Shown here in pieces: positions 45,040-56,110 of a DNA stretch of 64,000 nt. Source of the stretch: Syngnathus acus. Lineage: Eukaryota > Chordata > Actinopteri > Syngnathiformes > Syngnathidae. How positions within the stretch are numbered: the first letter of the stretch is position 1; every line of letters begins with the position of its first letter. The stretch lies in assembly GCF_901709675.1 (NCBI RefSeq), contig NC_051094.1, positions 2,150,501 to 2,214,500 of the forward strand, written 5' to 3'. The notes beneath the pieces are model-generated. The model was not told where the DNA came from. It worked only from the letters and a program-made list of their open reading frames with translations, and did no database searches. The translations under genes and the position numbers were made by a program.

Positions 45040-45130
45040 ACTCTGTCTTGAACCATCCCTAATTAAACACAATTAAACAAATCTCGTGGACTCCGGCGTA
45101 ATCCGCCGGTGGGAGAGGAAGAGGGGAGAG
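45040..45130. promoter_or_regulatory. Enhancer-like block with ATTA repeats and a GC hairpin
   Basis: Two AATTAAACA copies (45061-45069 and 45071-45079) are followed by the perfect inverted repeat CCGGCG-TAATC-CGCCGG at 45093-45109, whose loop carries a TAATCC Otx/Pitx-type core. Confidence 0.35.
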
Positions 45131-47293
45131 CGGGACTTGGCAAGGCGAACGGACAACACATCCCAGCAGAACAAAGCCAACCAGAGCGTCTAATGTATCA
45201 AACACATGGATTAGCGGTTAGCTTGGGCGCGCTGGGGCCGAGTGGGAGCCTGCGGTTTGAAGCTTTTTCGGAGGCTGACTCGGCCCCGGGAAGGAGAGGG
45301 GGCCCCCCGTTTGCTCATGTGGGAGGACTGCAAGTGTAAATTGACATCTGTATAAAGATAAGTAAATATGTTATAAATCTGTCAAAAGGAATTTGTTTTT
45401 TTTTTCAACAGACAGGTGCCATGGTTATTATAGTTTTCCATATCCATGTAACCAGAATCCCTGGATGAAACGTAGAGAGAGGAAACTGAGGAATAAGGTT
45501 GAACTGTTTTGTGGATGTCGGGCGGAACAGACTCGTTTATTTGATTTGTCACAAGTGGGTTAGTTGTGTATCAAAGCCACATATTAGTTTTTTCGCATTG
45601 TTTAACGCTCATGCGGAGATGTGGTGGATATCGTGGCTCAAAGCCATTTTCTTGAGTACCTTCTTAGGTATGAGGTCTCGCAATCTTGATCCTCTGAATC
45701 CATAAGAGAAAATAGTTTTGCAACAATTCAGCAAAATTATATTTATGATTATTCCAAAGTATTATAATTGTCTGAACAAATGTCAGGACACATTTGTTGT
45801 TTAGATGGTGACAGTGTTTTTTTTTCCCGAGGGGGGGCACTTGCGTGAACCGGATCAAGTGAGTGACTCTGCGAAAACAGTCCCTAAAATAAAATTCACC
45901 ATTGAAGTAAACAATAGAAAAAGCCATATCATTTAAACTAAAATCTAAAGTTGTCAACAACTATTGACTTCATTTCCTAATCTTCTCACCTTTCTTTTTA
46001 TTCTGTCATATTTTCACAACTATGGAATCTTGCACTTGACTCCTCGTACTGAGTCATTTGGACGGAGCCACTTTTGAGCATGTATTATTCATGTGTATTC
46101 AAGCCCCACTCTGGCCCAGGGAGGAAGTGCTCTCTCCCAGTCTCCGTCACAGGATATCAGCCTCTAATTCATTATTCAACGTGCTGGAGAAGGGCCACTC
46201 AGTCTAACTCGTGCTCCTTGGACAGCCCAGCGTAGTTAAGGACTACAGAGGATTGTTCAATCTCTCGAGCTTTCTTCACAGGTTTACTGCACCTTTTTTA
46301 AGTTGGACTCAAAAAACCAAATATGTAGCGTTTTGAACGTCCCTGCAAATGTGATTCAATCTCATAAGGATCATATTGTCCCTAACTACTGTTTGTTCAT
46401 AAAACCCGAGTGAAAATGGAAAGAGAAGTCCCGTCTAATTTTGTACTGCAGTATTATGGCCGAGGTTTTGTGCAGGCTGAGCAAAAAGTTGACATTTTCT
46501 TATTTATAGTGTGGTTGCAACTGTCTAGTACACTTACATGATGTGGCAGGAATTCTTCACTAAAATAACATGCATTTTGCTTTCCCCGATGCAGCATTTT
46601 TTTCAAATGCTATGTGCTACAGCCAACACAATTACCTGAGTGATTATATACGAGAACATACGGAATAAATATTTTCGCTTTCGTTTTGAGCTACTATGTT
46701 CATTGAGACTTGAATGGCTGCAAAGTTCCAGTCCAAATTTATGGGGTAGTGAAAGTGGCGCAGAGATCACATCCAGAGTCTGGAAGAAGATCAATCTTTA
46801 ATAAATTAGGTCGGCGGACTGAAGGTCTCGGGAGATGCACGACAGCAGGGAGTCTATCTGGTTTTGGGTCACTTGTACCCCTGACACAGGCAGCCGCAGA
46901 CCAGTAGGCAAAATCCGTTCCCACTCTCGCTTCCTTAAAATTGCTTCTCCGCATGTAGATTTCATGACACCTATCCTTATCATCCTTTGCTGCTTCCTAT
47001 TGACATTTTCTTTCTTCTCCATTGTCATTACATCTACCGACGTTGTTACTTGCTGAAACGATCACCATAAACTACCGGTTGATATATTTTATTTGAATTT
47101 TTTTTTTTGTGTTCTGAGGCTGAACTCGAGGCACAATCAAGCTTCAGATATGCCGCCACTCCAGTCAAGTGGAGAATAAATTGCACGATTAAGGTGGACC
47201 TAAGGTGCGCGTTGGCGTTGAAGTCTTGGCATCTAAACATTAACGATGCAGTCGCTCAAAGCTATATGCATATGTGTGTGTAGATAGATTGAT

Positions 47294-47403
47294 CAGGGGT
47301 GTCAAACTCATTTTTTTCGCGGGCCGCATTGTAGTCATAGCTTCTTTATGACTGTCAACCCAAATAAATGTATGAGCACCTCATATTATATACAATAAAA
47401 GTA
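47294..47403 (-). mobile_element. hAT-like element, end fragment (C3)
   Basis: Begins CAGGGGTGTCAAACTCATTT, the terminus complementary to the right end of C1, and runs through the ATGACTGTCAACCCAAATAA segment. It then loses similarity. Confidence 0.7.
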
Positions 47404-48161
47404 CAGAAGAAAAAGTAAAAATGACGCGATGCCCTACTTCCATGAATTTAATAATCAATACTATTATGGTTAAACAACGTTTTGGATTAAGTGTAAATAG
47501 ACTGTGAAATTTTAAATCTTTTTTTTTCGTATACATAATTAGATACATGAGGCGTGCGTTAATAAATTGTTTACTTGCTTTCGCAGGTTCCTTCTTGCGT
47601 TAATAGGCCATGACAGATTTTGCTTGTTAATAATTGTGCCTGTTGCTTGCTGGAGATGATAGATGGGGTGCAAACAGCTGTGGCATCAAGATGCATTTCA
47701 TGTAAAACAGGGATGTGAAGATGTGTGTGTGTTTGCACTATGCGTTGTTTGGCACATTTTCGCGGATGGGTGTATGTTATCCTTGTCTTTTGGAGTCAGA
47801 CCCCAGGCTATGTCTAATTGGAGGCTTCACACTTTCAGGCTTGACTCACACTGACACGCTCGACCTTGGCTCTTCTCCCTTTGCCATGAAAAGGGAAAAC
47901 AGCGACACAGAAACATGCCGCCTTCTTAGCCGAGAAGAACGAATTCGCTGCCGCGTCTTTTTGTTTTTTGTTTTTTTTCTTCCCATTTTCGTTCTCGCTG
48001 TCTTTCTTCTGCGGCTGTTCTCAGCTTCAAGAGTCGTCGTCGACATTCCCACTTCCATTTGTAGAGATGAACTTTTCAACTATGGAAGGATGATTTAAAA
48101 GACAAACAAAAAGGTCGTATCTGTCTGTCTGTGATGTTAACGCTTGATACGTTCTTAATCT
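47404..48161. other. Sequence between two hAT-like fragments, no gene
   Basis: A short frame at 47715-48098 with a Phe/Leu-rich stretch and no family match; treated as chance. Confidence 0.4.
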
Positions 48162-48224
48162 GGCGGCACGGTGGTGCACCGGTTTGCATCTTCGCCTCGC
48201 AGCTCTGAGGTTGTGGGTTCGATG
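48162..48224 (+). repeat. tRNA-type SINE head fragment
   Basis: GGCGGCACGGTGGTGCACC (A-box side) and GAGGTTGTGGGTTCGATG (B-box side) match the tRNA-like head of fish SINEs. The body is missing. Confidence 0.75.
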
Positions 48225-48280
48225 ATTATAATAACGATGGACATTCTTTATCTGAATTACATTTGCAAAAGGGGGATATT

Positions 48281-48516
48281 TTCTATGACTATCAACCCAA
48301 ATAAACGAATGAACGCTTTATATTATATACAGTATAAGCTACAAAACAAACTGACAAATCATTTGTTTTCAAATCAGACTAGTGGAAACTTTTCAAATAT
48401 TTTAAAAAGATGATTTTTAGAAGTGATGCAACACATACATTTGATGTCTTTGCGGGCCACCGTAAATGATGTGGCGGGCCGTATCTGGCCCCTGGGCCTC
48501 AAGTTTGACACCTGTG
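48281..48516 (-). mobile_element. hAT-like element, other end fragment (C4)
   Basis: Carries the ATGACTATCAACCCAAATAA segment and the other terminus, ending TTTGACACCTGTG. In reverse complement it matches the left half of C1 (GGCCCGCCACATCATTTACG). Confidence 0.75.
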
Positions 48517-50397
48517 TCCTATAGGGTCTCCACCTGTTCTTGTGGGAATACAGCCGTCAATACACCTCTCAGCATACATTGCAACACTTGCTCCCTCAGG
48601 TCTCGCTCCCCTTTTAGCATCCAAGGGCCGGTTTATCGGCTTGATTATTTTTTTTTTTCCTCTCTCTCTTCCCATCAGGCGGCATTGATCAAACGGCACA
48701 GTAAGAGTTGTTCAAGGTGGACATTACTACTGATGGCAACCAGTGCTGCAGACCCTTGTGTAAAAACCAAGGCCATTATTCACCTGATTGCCCTCTCCCC
48801 CATCTCATGTAGTGGACATTTGATGATTTGGCAGGTATTTATATCACCCCCTCCCCTATGTCAGGTGTGAAGTGCAGGCTTTTTGGTGGTATCCATTTTG
48901 TTGTTTAGTCCCCAAGAAGGACCTAGAGTAGTGCCAGATGTATAGATGATTGAGGTATGTTTTAGCATAACTTGGGGGAATAAAAACCCACTTGGAATAT
49001 GAATACTGAACTTATCCTGTAAATATATGGCCAGTTATTTTATTCACATTCAAATATAAAGAAACCCCTGAGGTAAAATATATACAATATTATTTATATT
49101 TAGTATTAATGTTTTTAATAATAATAAGTAAAAGAATATTTTTACTTTTTTATATTATATTTTATGATGCAATAATATAATATTTTCCATCATAGGAAAT
49201 ACCAGCGATTTCAATGTTTTTAAACTGTAGCAGCTTTTACACATGTGCGTTGGGTGTCCAGATGCAAGTACAAAAAGTTATGTACAGCACTTCAGCAAAA
49301 TAAGAAGGCAAGCTGTACATCAACAGAGAGAAAGTAAAAATGAGGGTCTAATTCGATGTGCCAGATTGTGATGTTCAAGAGTAGGACAAAAAGTGTGACC
49401 TTTTTTTTTTTTTTCCCTATTCTTTGCTCAACTTCTCTGCACAGCTGAGCGCCACTGTGTCCACGCGTGTATAAATAATAGGCGCACCTCGTTTGCTTCT
49501 TCGGCTTACTGTGACACAGTTCAGCTTGACCTCAGCCTCTCAAACGTGCCACATGTTCTTTGTGACAGAGGGTAGTCTGACACACGTTAAAGCGACAATT
49601 CTTTGTTAGTGTTGTGCATGCTGAGCAGGTTGTGTACAGTACGTGTCAGGACATCTGAACAATGACCCTTGACTGCGCTACACCTCGCTAGAACTTTTGG
49701 ATCAGGACGATTTGTCTGATTCAGGTTATAAAGATGTGTGAAAAAGGGCATATGAAAAATTGAGTTTTTTTTTTTTTTTACACGTCTGAGTGGCTTTCCA
49801 CCACCAATGTTTTGTGAGCTGTTTTGTATGAGGGTTTCCCAAGCTGTACTAACTGCTTGTCGTCATAGTGATGAAGACGGCAAATTTATTGAACTCCATT
49901 TATTTACTTTTATGTGATATTGTTTTGAAATTGGAACAACTTTGACGTCAACCGGCAACCGCGTTCCACTTCGGACTTGCAATCAAAAGCCGACAACGGC
50001 GTGCTAATCCGTCTGCTGAGTCTTGTTTTGTTTTTTTTCCTCACGGAATTGAGTTAACAGTGTCTCATTACATTTATGACTCTCACAAGAGACCTTTGAG
50101 GCCGGATCCTTAGATGAGGACGAGCCCTCTAGTTGAGTCGCGACTCTGAGATGCACAGAGAAAAGGTCCTTAAGAATATCTTTATCATACTTAGACGGGA
50201 GACGCAATTACGACTGCTGCGGTTTCAGATAGCCGTCATGTTGAGATAACCTCAGGCCGTAGGCGGCGTGCCAGGGGAAGGTCAGAACGTCCATCTTGTT
50301 TCTAGATTTGTCAGCTCTGCTCCTACATGTGACTCGTCAGCGTAGAAGAAGGAAAAAAAATGAAAATGTTGCTCTTATCACAACATCTGAATGAATA
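48517..50397. other. Non-coding, no recognised gene
   Basis: AT-rich (notably 49030-49200) with poly-T tracts. The 50040-50330 part is of higher complexity. Confidence 0.4.
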
Positions 50398-50571
50398 TAC
50401 CGTAATTTTCGGACTATAAGTCGCACCGGAGTATAAGTCGCACCAGCCATAAAATGCCCAAAAAAGTGAAAAAACCCCATATATATGTATATAAATCGCT
50501 CCTGAGTATAAGTCGCCCCCCCACCCAAACTATGAAAAAAAACCGCGACTTATAGTCCGAAAATTACGGTA
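50398..50571. mobile_element. Set-A palindromic DNA transposon copy (A3)
   Basis: 174 bp, almost identical to A1 in order and orientation, with TA at both borders. Confidence 0.85.
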
Positions 50572-50712
50572 GAATTTTTCCACAAAGTATTTTTTAATGT
50601 GTTGATTGGGTTCATTTATTCAACTCGTGCAGATGTAGCAGAAGATGATAGTAGAAAGTACGAAAATAAACACTTAGGTGTTGTATCGTCCGCCAGCAAC
50701 ATTTGAATAGGT

Positions 50713-50767
50713 TACCGTATTTTTGGGACTATATGGCACTCTTAGAATCAGGTGCGTTTTATCCATG
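50713..50767 (+). mobile_element. Decayed half of a set-B element
   Basis: TACCGTATTTTTGGGACTAT starts a degraded left arm; the partner arm is not found. Confidence 0.5.
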
Positions 50768-51139
50768 GATATCTAAAAACAAATTTACTTTTACTGGTTT
50801 GTTTCCCTTTTCAATACTATATTGGTAAATCGAGAACATCATCTCAACTTTTTCCATAACATACCCGAAGTCACTTATACTCTAAAATAATCCGACCACT
50901 CTCTCCTACCTTCTAGAACTTTGCGCACTTTGCATCCAAAACGTTATACAATGTGAGCGTTGATAATTCATACAGAGTAAAGCGATAAACACACCATGAA
51001 AGTGGGTGCCAGAAGGAGTGTGTGTGTGGGGGGGGGGCTCTCAGGGGACTTCCTGTTCTCATTTGTACCTTCTCCCTATCTTTTCTCCAGTCCCGACTGT
51101 TTGCATGCTGAAATCCCCCCGGCTTGCACTAAACACAGC

Positions 51140-51370
51140 GCTGCGCAGGGAGAAACGAATGGGCAATATTTGGTATTTAAATGCGGTCTGTGTGATGCAT
51201 GCGATTGCTCTTATGAAGCCCGGAGTCCCCGGAGTAACATTTAGGTAGCGCTGAGCGTGTTACACGTGAGGCGGCGGCGGCGGCGGCGGCACCCACACGC
51301 TGTAAGCCCAACGTCAAATGAATAGGATAGGCAGTTAAGAGGGAATAAGTAATGCTCTACCAGCAGGCTC
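51140..51370. promoter_or_regulatory. Enhancer-like block containing (GGC)n
   Basis: CpG-containing, repeat-free except for a (GGC)n run at 51270-51290. Includes CCCGGAGTCCCCGGAGTAAC and GAATAAGTAATGCT. Confidence 0.25.
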
Positions 51371-52749
51371 CGCTTGTTGTGTGTATGAGTTACTTTGTAA
51401 ACCATTTTTCTCCCCCCCCCCCCCCTTCCCCCTCACTCTCAGTGGATGCTCATTTCCTCATGACTCACTTCACTTGTCAGGCAATTACCCTTTCCCCAAA
51501 CCACAAACAGCCAATGTCTTGAGCTGTAGCAAAACACAACACAAGAGCACAGTGTTTGGTGTCACGACGAATGAGTGATTACACTGTAGATCTGAAACAG
51601 AAGCCGTGATGATTAGCCCACGCGTACACCTCAGGCGAAGGGCGGCGAGAGAGTGTGACATCGTCAGACTGACTCCCCGTTTTGTTTGACAGGTGCGGGG
51701 AATTTGCGTTTGCTAAATCCTCAATAGGGACTTTGGACATGGTAGCACGCCCTCTGATCCCAGAGCGTACCCCGTGCCGTTTGGGAGGACGCCTGCCTTT
51801 TGTCTGTAGCCCACGGTTGACAAGTCCCTCTTAAGGCCTTGTGTTTGCCTGGGGCTTCTTGTCAGGGTGACTCGCACGCAAACAGCGACAACTCGTTTTA
51901 CGTTCATTAATAACACGGAGAACTTGTTCCGAGGGGTTTTGTTCACAGAGTAGGTAAGATTGAAACAATTGATTTTGATAAAACGCCTATACGGTCATAC
52001 CTCTCAATTAGGATTTTTGTCATTCTGATTGAAAATTTCTGATCATTTGTTTACATGTTACATCATCTGCCCCGATTTGCCGTATACATGCCGCACCGAG
52101 GATGCACACACCAAACGCAGCTTGGCTCTTCTGATATAACTTTACATGATGCTTGTTCGGATTGGGAAAAGGAATATATCAACTCTGTGAACCTTGATGT
52201 TTCACTCGATTTTTTTGCCTTTGAAATCCGGTTGAGATGTTTCTGTGGAGTATTTTCTGTCTAATTGGTCACTCTGATTCATTCTAATTGGAATATATGG
52301 CTCCATTTAAACCCAGCTACTATTTCGTCAGTCTTTGGTTTGGGTTTTTAGTGTCGGACAATAAGCAAAGAACGGTCTTGCAAAGTGACTTAAAAAAATA
52401 AAAAAGCCAATTGCAGACAGTCAAAAGCAGCCATTTGACATGGTACCCGTATTTCATAAGCTAGCAGTTAGCATCGTCCCACCTTGATTGTATTTGCTGC
52501 CTTGCTTTGTTTAAAGTCCTTTTTCTAAAAACACACTCTGCCTTTTTTTTTTCTTGACTAGTTTATTGTCAGATAATTGCCTTCACTATTTTATATTTAT
52601 TAAGTACTGCACAATCAAGGAAAACGACCAAAATTCCCTTCTCTTTATGCCTGATTCTTAGTGATGCATTTTATGTGGGCTGTTCTCATTATTTGAGACT
52701 AATTAGAAAGAGCAATGGGGTTTTTTTTGCCCATCTTTCCTATCGGCCT

Positions 52750-52910
52750 GCTCGGCCGCCTGTGTCGGCTGCTCGAGGTTGTCACGCCGCTCTGAGCTCC
52801 TGATGTGGCGTATTAGGCAGGACAATCGTTATTAAGCACATTTCAGGCTCAATTACGGCTCAAATGCGCGGCCCTCCACCGCAGGCTCCCAACAGATGGT
52901 TGTGGGTGTC
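52750..52910. promoter_or_regulatory. Enhancer-like block
   Basis: GC-rich, repeat-free. Has GGACAATCGTTATTAAGC (SOX-like ACAAT and ATTA) and CTCAATTACGGCTCAAATGC. Confidence 0.25.
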
Positions 52911-53624
52911 AGGTAGAAAGCTCTGCTGATGTCTCTGTCAGACATGGAGCTGTGATGTTGACGATCCAGATTGCATCCTGGTATCAAAATAGTCTGTGTA
53001 ATTTATCCACTATTTATTACTTGCAAAATGATGCTGCAAAACCGCTCATCTTGTTGAAAGCAGTATTTAAAAAAAAAAAAAACTATTTTATTTCTATTAA
53101 GTCTTACTTGTTTGAAGCATTAGTCTTCACACCGTTACAGTCAGCTCACTTGATTTTAGCCAATTTTTAAACCAGATTCCAGGCAGAAGGAACAGCAGAC
53201 TTCAATCCTTTTTTTTTTTTTTTACACACATCAGCACGGGCCTCGGGGAAACCGAATTCCTTCGAGTCAAGGCGCTAACTTCCCTCTAATTGATGGCTAT
53301 CGATTTGTAAGAATGCTGGAAGCAGACCCCAAAATAGCTTTCGACTGTAAATGAGAAAATAACAGTGGTTAAATGAACTTATGGTGTTTTGTTTGCCTAT
53401 TTCCTGAGTTGATTTGGAGGGCACACAGCCAAAGACATTATCGAGGTTAAAAAGTGATTTGAAGTGATCGGTCTTACTTGCAAGTGGACAGTAGTACATG
53501 CATTCAATTTTTCAATCGGAAAGTAGTAACTGCATTCATTTTTTCAATAACATCTTATTGAAATTGTTTTATTCATGTCAACCAAAGCCTTAAGAACATT
53601 GAATTATTGCAAAATAAAACAATG

Positions 53625-53650
53625 TATATATATATATATATATATATATA
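53625..53650. repeat. (TA)n microsatellite
   Basis: An uninterrupted TA run, directly adjoining the A4 transposon copy. Confidence 0.9.
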
Positions 53651-53817
53651 CCGTAATTTTCGGACTATAAGTCGCGGTTTTTTTTCATAGTTTGGGTGGG
53701 GGGGCGACTTATACTCAGGAGCGACTTATATACATATGTTTTTTTTCACTTTTTTGGGCATTTTATGGCTGGTGCGACTTATACTCCGGTGCGACTTATA
53801 GTCCGAAAATTACGGTA
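53649..53817. mobile_element. Set-A palindromic DNA transposon copy (A4)
   Basis: 169 bp, same interior orientation as A2. Insertion into a TA run fits a preference for TA target sites. Confidence 0.85.
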
Positions 53818-55859
53818 TGCGTGTTTTTCTAAAGCAGCTAGCTTTATCTGAGCGTTAACGTCGAAAAAAAAAGCCCAACCCTGTCGGTTCAATATAAAAC
53901 TATCCAGCCGAAGGCTTTGTGTTATGTGTGGTTCAGAGAAGAGACATTCCATAGCCCTCAGATAGTGACTCACTCTCTGCTTTACAGACAGCCAAATTAT
54001 ATAAAGATAATCACATTCAAAGATAAGCCAGTTGCAGTTAGCCTCGGAGCACACAATGTTACTTAGTCACTTGAGCCTGCCAGAGAGAATTACCCGTGGC
54101 ACATATGAAAATCTAAGCCTATAGGACAACTCGGGGCACATTTAAAACCTCTTCACTTGCTTATGGACCAACAGTGCCTTGATTTCCATTTGGTATCCTC
54201 CAAAATCCTAAAAACCAAAACACGCAGAAGCACAACTGATAGTGTTCTTCTCATGCCAGCTTTTATATTTCGTATCTCTTTTGGCCAAGGCCAATTTGTT
54301 TCCATGCTTTTGAAGTTCCTCCACAGCCTCAGTTCAGCCGGCTAATAAAATTAAGAAAGCATTTGTACTGTAAACATTTGATGTGGCAAATATGAAACTA
54401 AGAAGCATGGCACGGATTGACTGATTATGATAATGCTGATTCGCTTGTGCTATTTTGACTCGGAAGCTGCGGGAGCTAACATAACAAGTAGCCGTTTTAT
54501 TCCCGCAATCGAGAGCTTTTGGTTTTCCTCCAAAACAAGCTAGAGATACAACAGCAACGATCTTTGAACCGTAAATCACATTTGAAAGCGGTTCGCATCT
54601 CCAATTTGCCGCGTTTCAGCCGCTCATCAGAGTATCTCCCGAGTGAAAGTGAGCGTGTTGAAGATGCTACATTTTTTTTTTCTTTCTTTTAACCACCCAC
54701 CTGTGCCCGTACCACCCACCTCAGCATCTGAGTCACACTCAGCCCGCCGCCGTCTCTTTCAGATGGGCAGGAGAATCCAAGAGCAGGACAGCTCAGCCGG
54801 CGCATGTGGGCGGATCAGCCTTATGGCTTCAGTCATTCATCCATCCGTCCGTGATGCCATCAAAGACACAAAAGCAGAGAGAGAAGGTGAGCGCGCCGGA
54901 GAAAACAACTCAAACGAGATGTCAAGCAGAGAATATGAGAGTATGAGGGGGAGGTGCGGAGACGGAAACGTGAAATAAGAAAGGCGAGAAGGAACGGGAC
55001 AGACAGGCCAGACGTGCAGAGAAGAAACTGCACGGCAAACAAAGCAAACATGACAATTGCATTCCCAACGTCAGTCTCCCGACGAGAGCGGTAATATTAC
55101 CTTGGTGCCCAGGAACTTCCTTCAGGATGAGCCTTGGCACCAGCGCTATGGGCTTTTGTTCTGCCACGTAGCATTAGCGAGTGGGCAGGCAGAAGAGACA
55201 GGGCCTGCCTCCGAGATGTCAACAGAGAACGTACGAGAACGCTTCGACGCAAGGAAAGCAATTGTACGCAAGTGACACAGGTGACAGTGACGCTTGACGC
55301 TAATGCTATTGAGATTGCGTCTCTTTTCGCAAGCATGGAGATTTACCCGATGTCATCGTTCTTCTAAAGCCAAGCCGTGTGATTAAGGTTCTCTTAATTT
55401 GTCATCTCCTCAAAGCGGTGTTTTCATTGAATCAAACGCCCGCCGACTTCATTATTGTCGTGTTTGTGACGGAATACAGACCGCAGACACCTCCTCGACT
55501 CTTTTCTTCCCGCAAAAATGCATAACTCTTGAATACATTAAGTCCTTTCTCCTTTGGCTACGACAAGCACGCTTCCGAGAAGCTATCCTCCGCTAAGCTC
55601 CTCGACATTGAGCCTTTAGATTGATCTTACTTAAAGACTTGACTCTCGGGTGGATTGTCTCCCCTTCTTTTCTTTTATTGTCTCTTTCTTCCCAATTTCC
55701 TCTAGCGCTAAACAGATGATCTTACTGTTGAGACCATCGCGGCTAAATAGTACTCCCTCATCCCATCAAGAAATCTTTGTTCTTAAGTGCTGACGCTACA
55801 ATGCTTCTTCTGGAGCAAAAGAAGCTGATGGATAGTCGTGTTGTTGCGTCCCTACGATT

Positions 55860-56110
55860 GGGCGTGCGCCGTGCCTTAACGTGATTAGTGAGACATTAAC
55901 GCCTCCACGCTCAAGCAGGCAGATGCCGTACAATAAGCGTGCTTTCTTCCTCTCGTGGTAAAAGACGGTTGCTTCACAGCCCGTGGTCATTCCGCAGCTT
56001 ATCTTAATCCTCGGGGAATCAAGTGAAAAGCAACGAATATGCTGACATTGGCCTTATGCTAGCCAAGGCCCATTATTATTCATGACTTTTACGAGGCGCT
56101 TATAAGGAAG
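55860..56110. promoter_or_regulatory. Enhancer-like block
   Basis: Repeat-free, with CAGCTTATCTTAATCCTCGG (GATA and TAATCC cores) and CCCATTATTATTCATGAC, followed by AGGCGCTTATAAGGAAGGCC. Confidence 0.3.

Larger units (their letters stand above)
40446..47293. other. Non-coding stretch with several enhancer-like blocks
   Basis: No gene recognised. Repeat-free, motif-dense blocks at about 41180-41480, 42965-43200, 44880-45130 and 46100-46250 alternate with AT-rich filler. Confidence 0.4.
50768..53622. other. Non-coding, with enhancer-like blocks
   Basis: No gene recognised. Motif-dense blocks lie at 51140-51370 and 52750-52910; a poly-C tract occurs at about 51412-51425. Confidence 0.4.

Noticed and set aside
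41471-51356. The 14-mer GAATAAGTAATGCT shared by two enhancer-like blocks (41471 and 51343)
   Set aside because: In 64 kb several shared 14-mers are expected by chance, so it is no evidence of a common origin.
54763-54886. Exon-like segment: CTCTTTCAG acceptor, open frame starting MGRRIQEQDSSAG, GTGAGC donor
   Set aside because: Both splice sites look good but no family resemblance was found, and no neighbouring exon with matching phase is seen. Entering in the phase left by the possible exon at 34568-34586 meets a stop.
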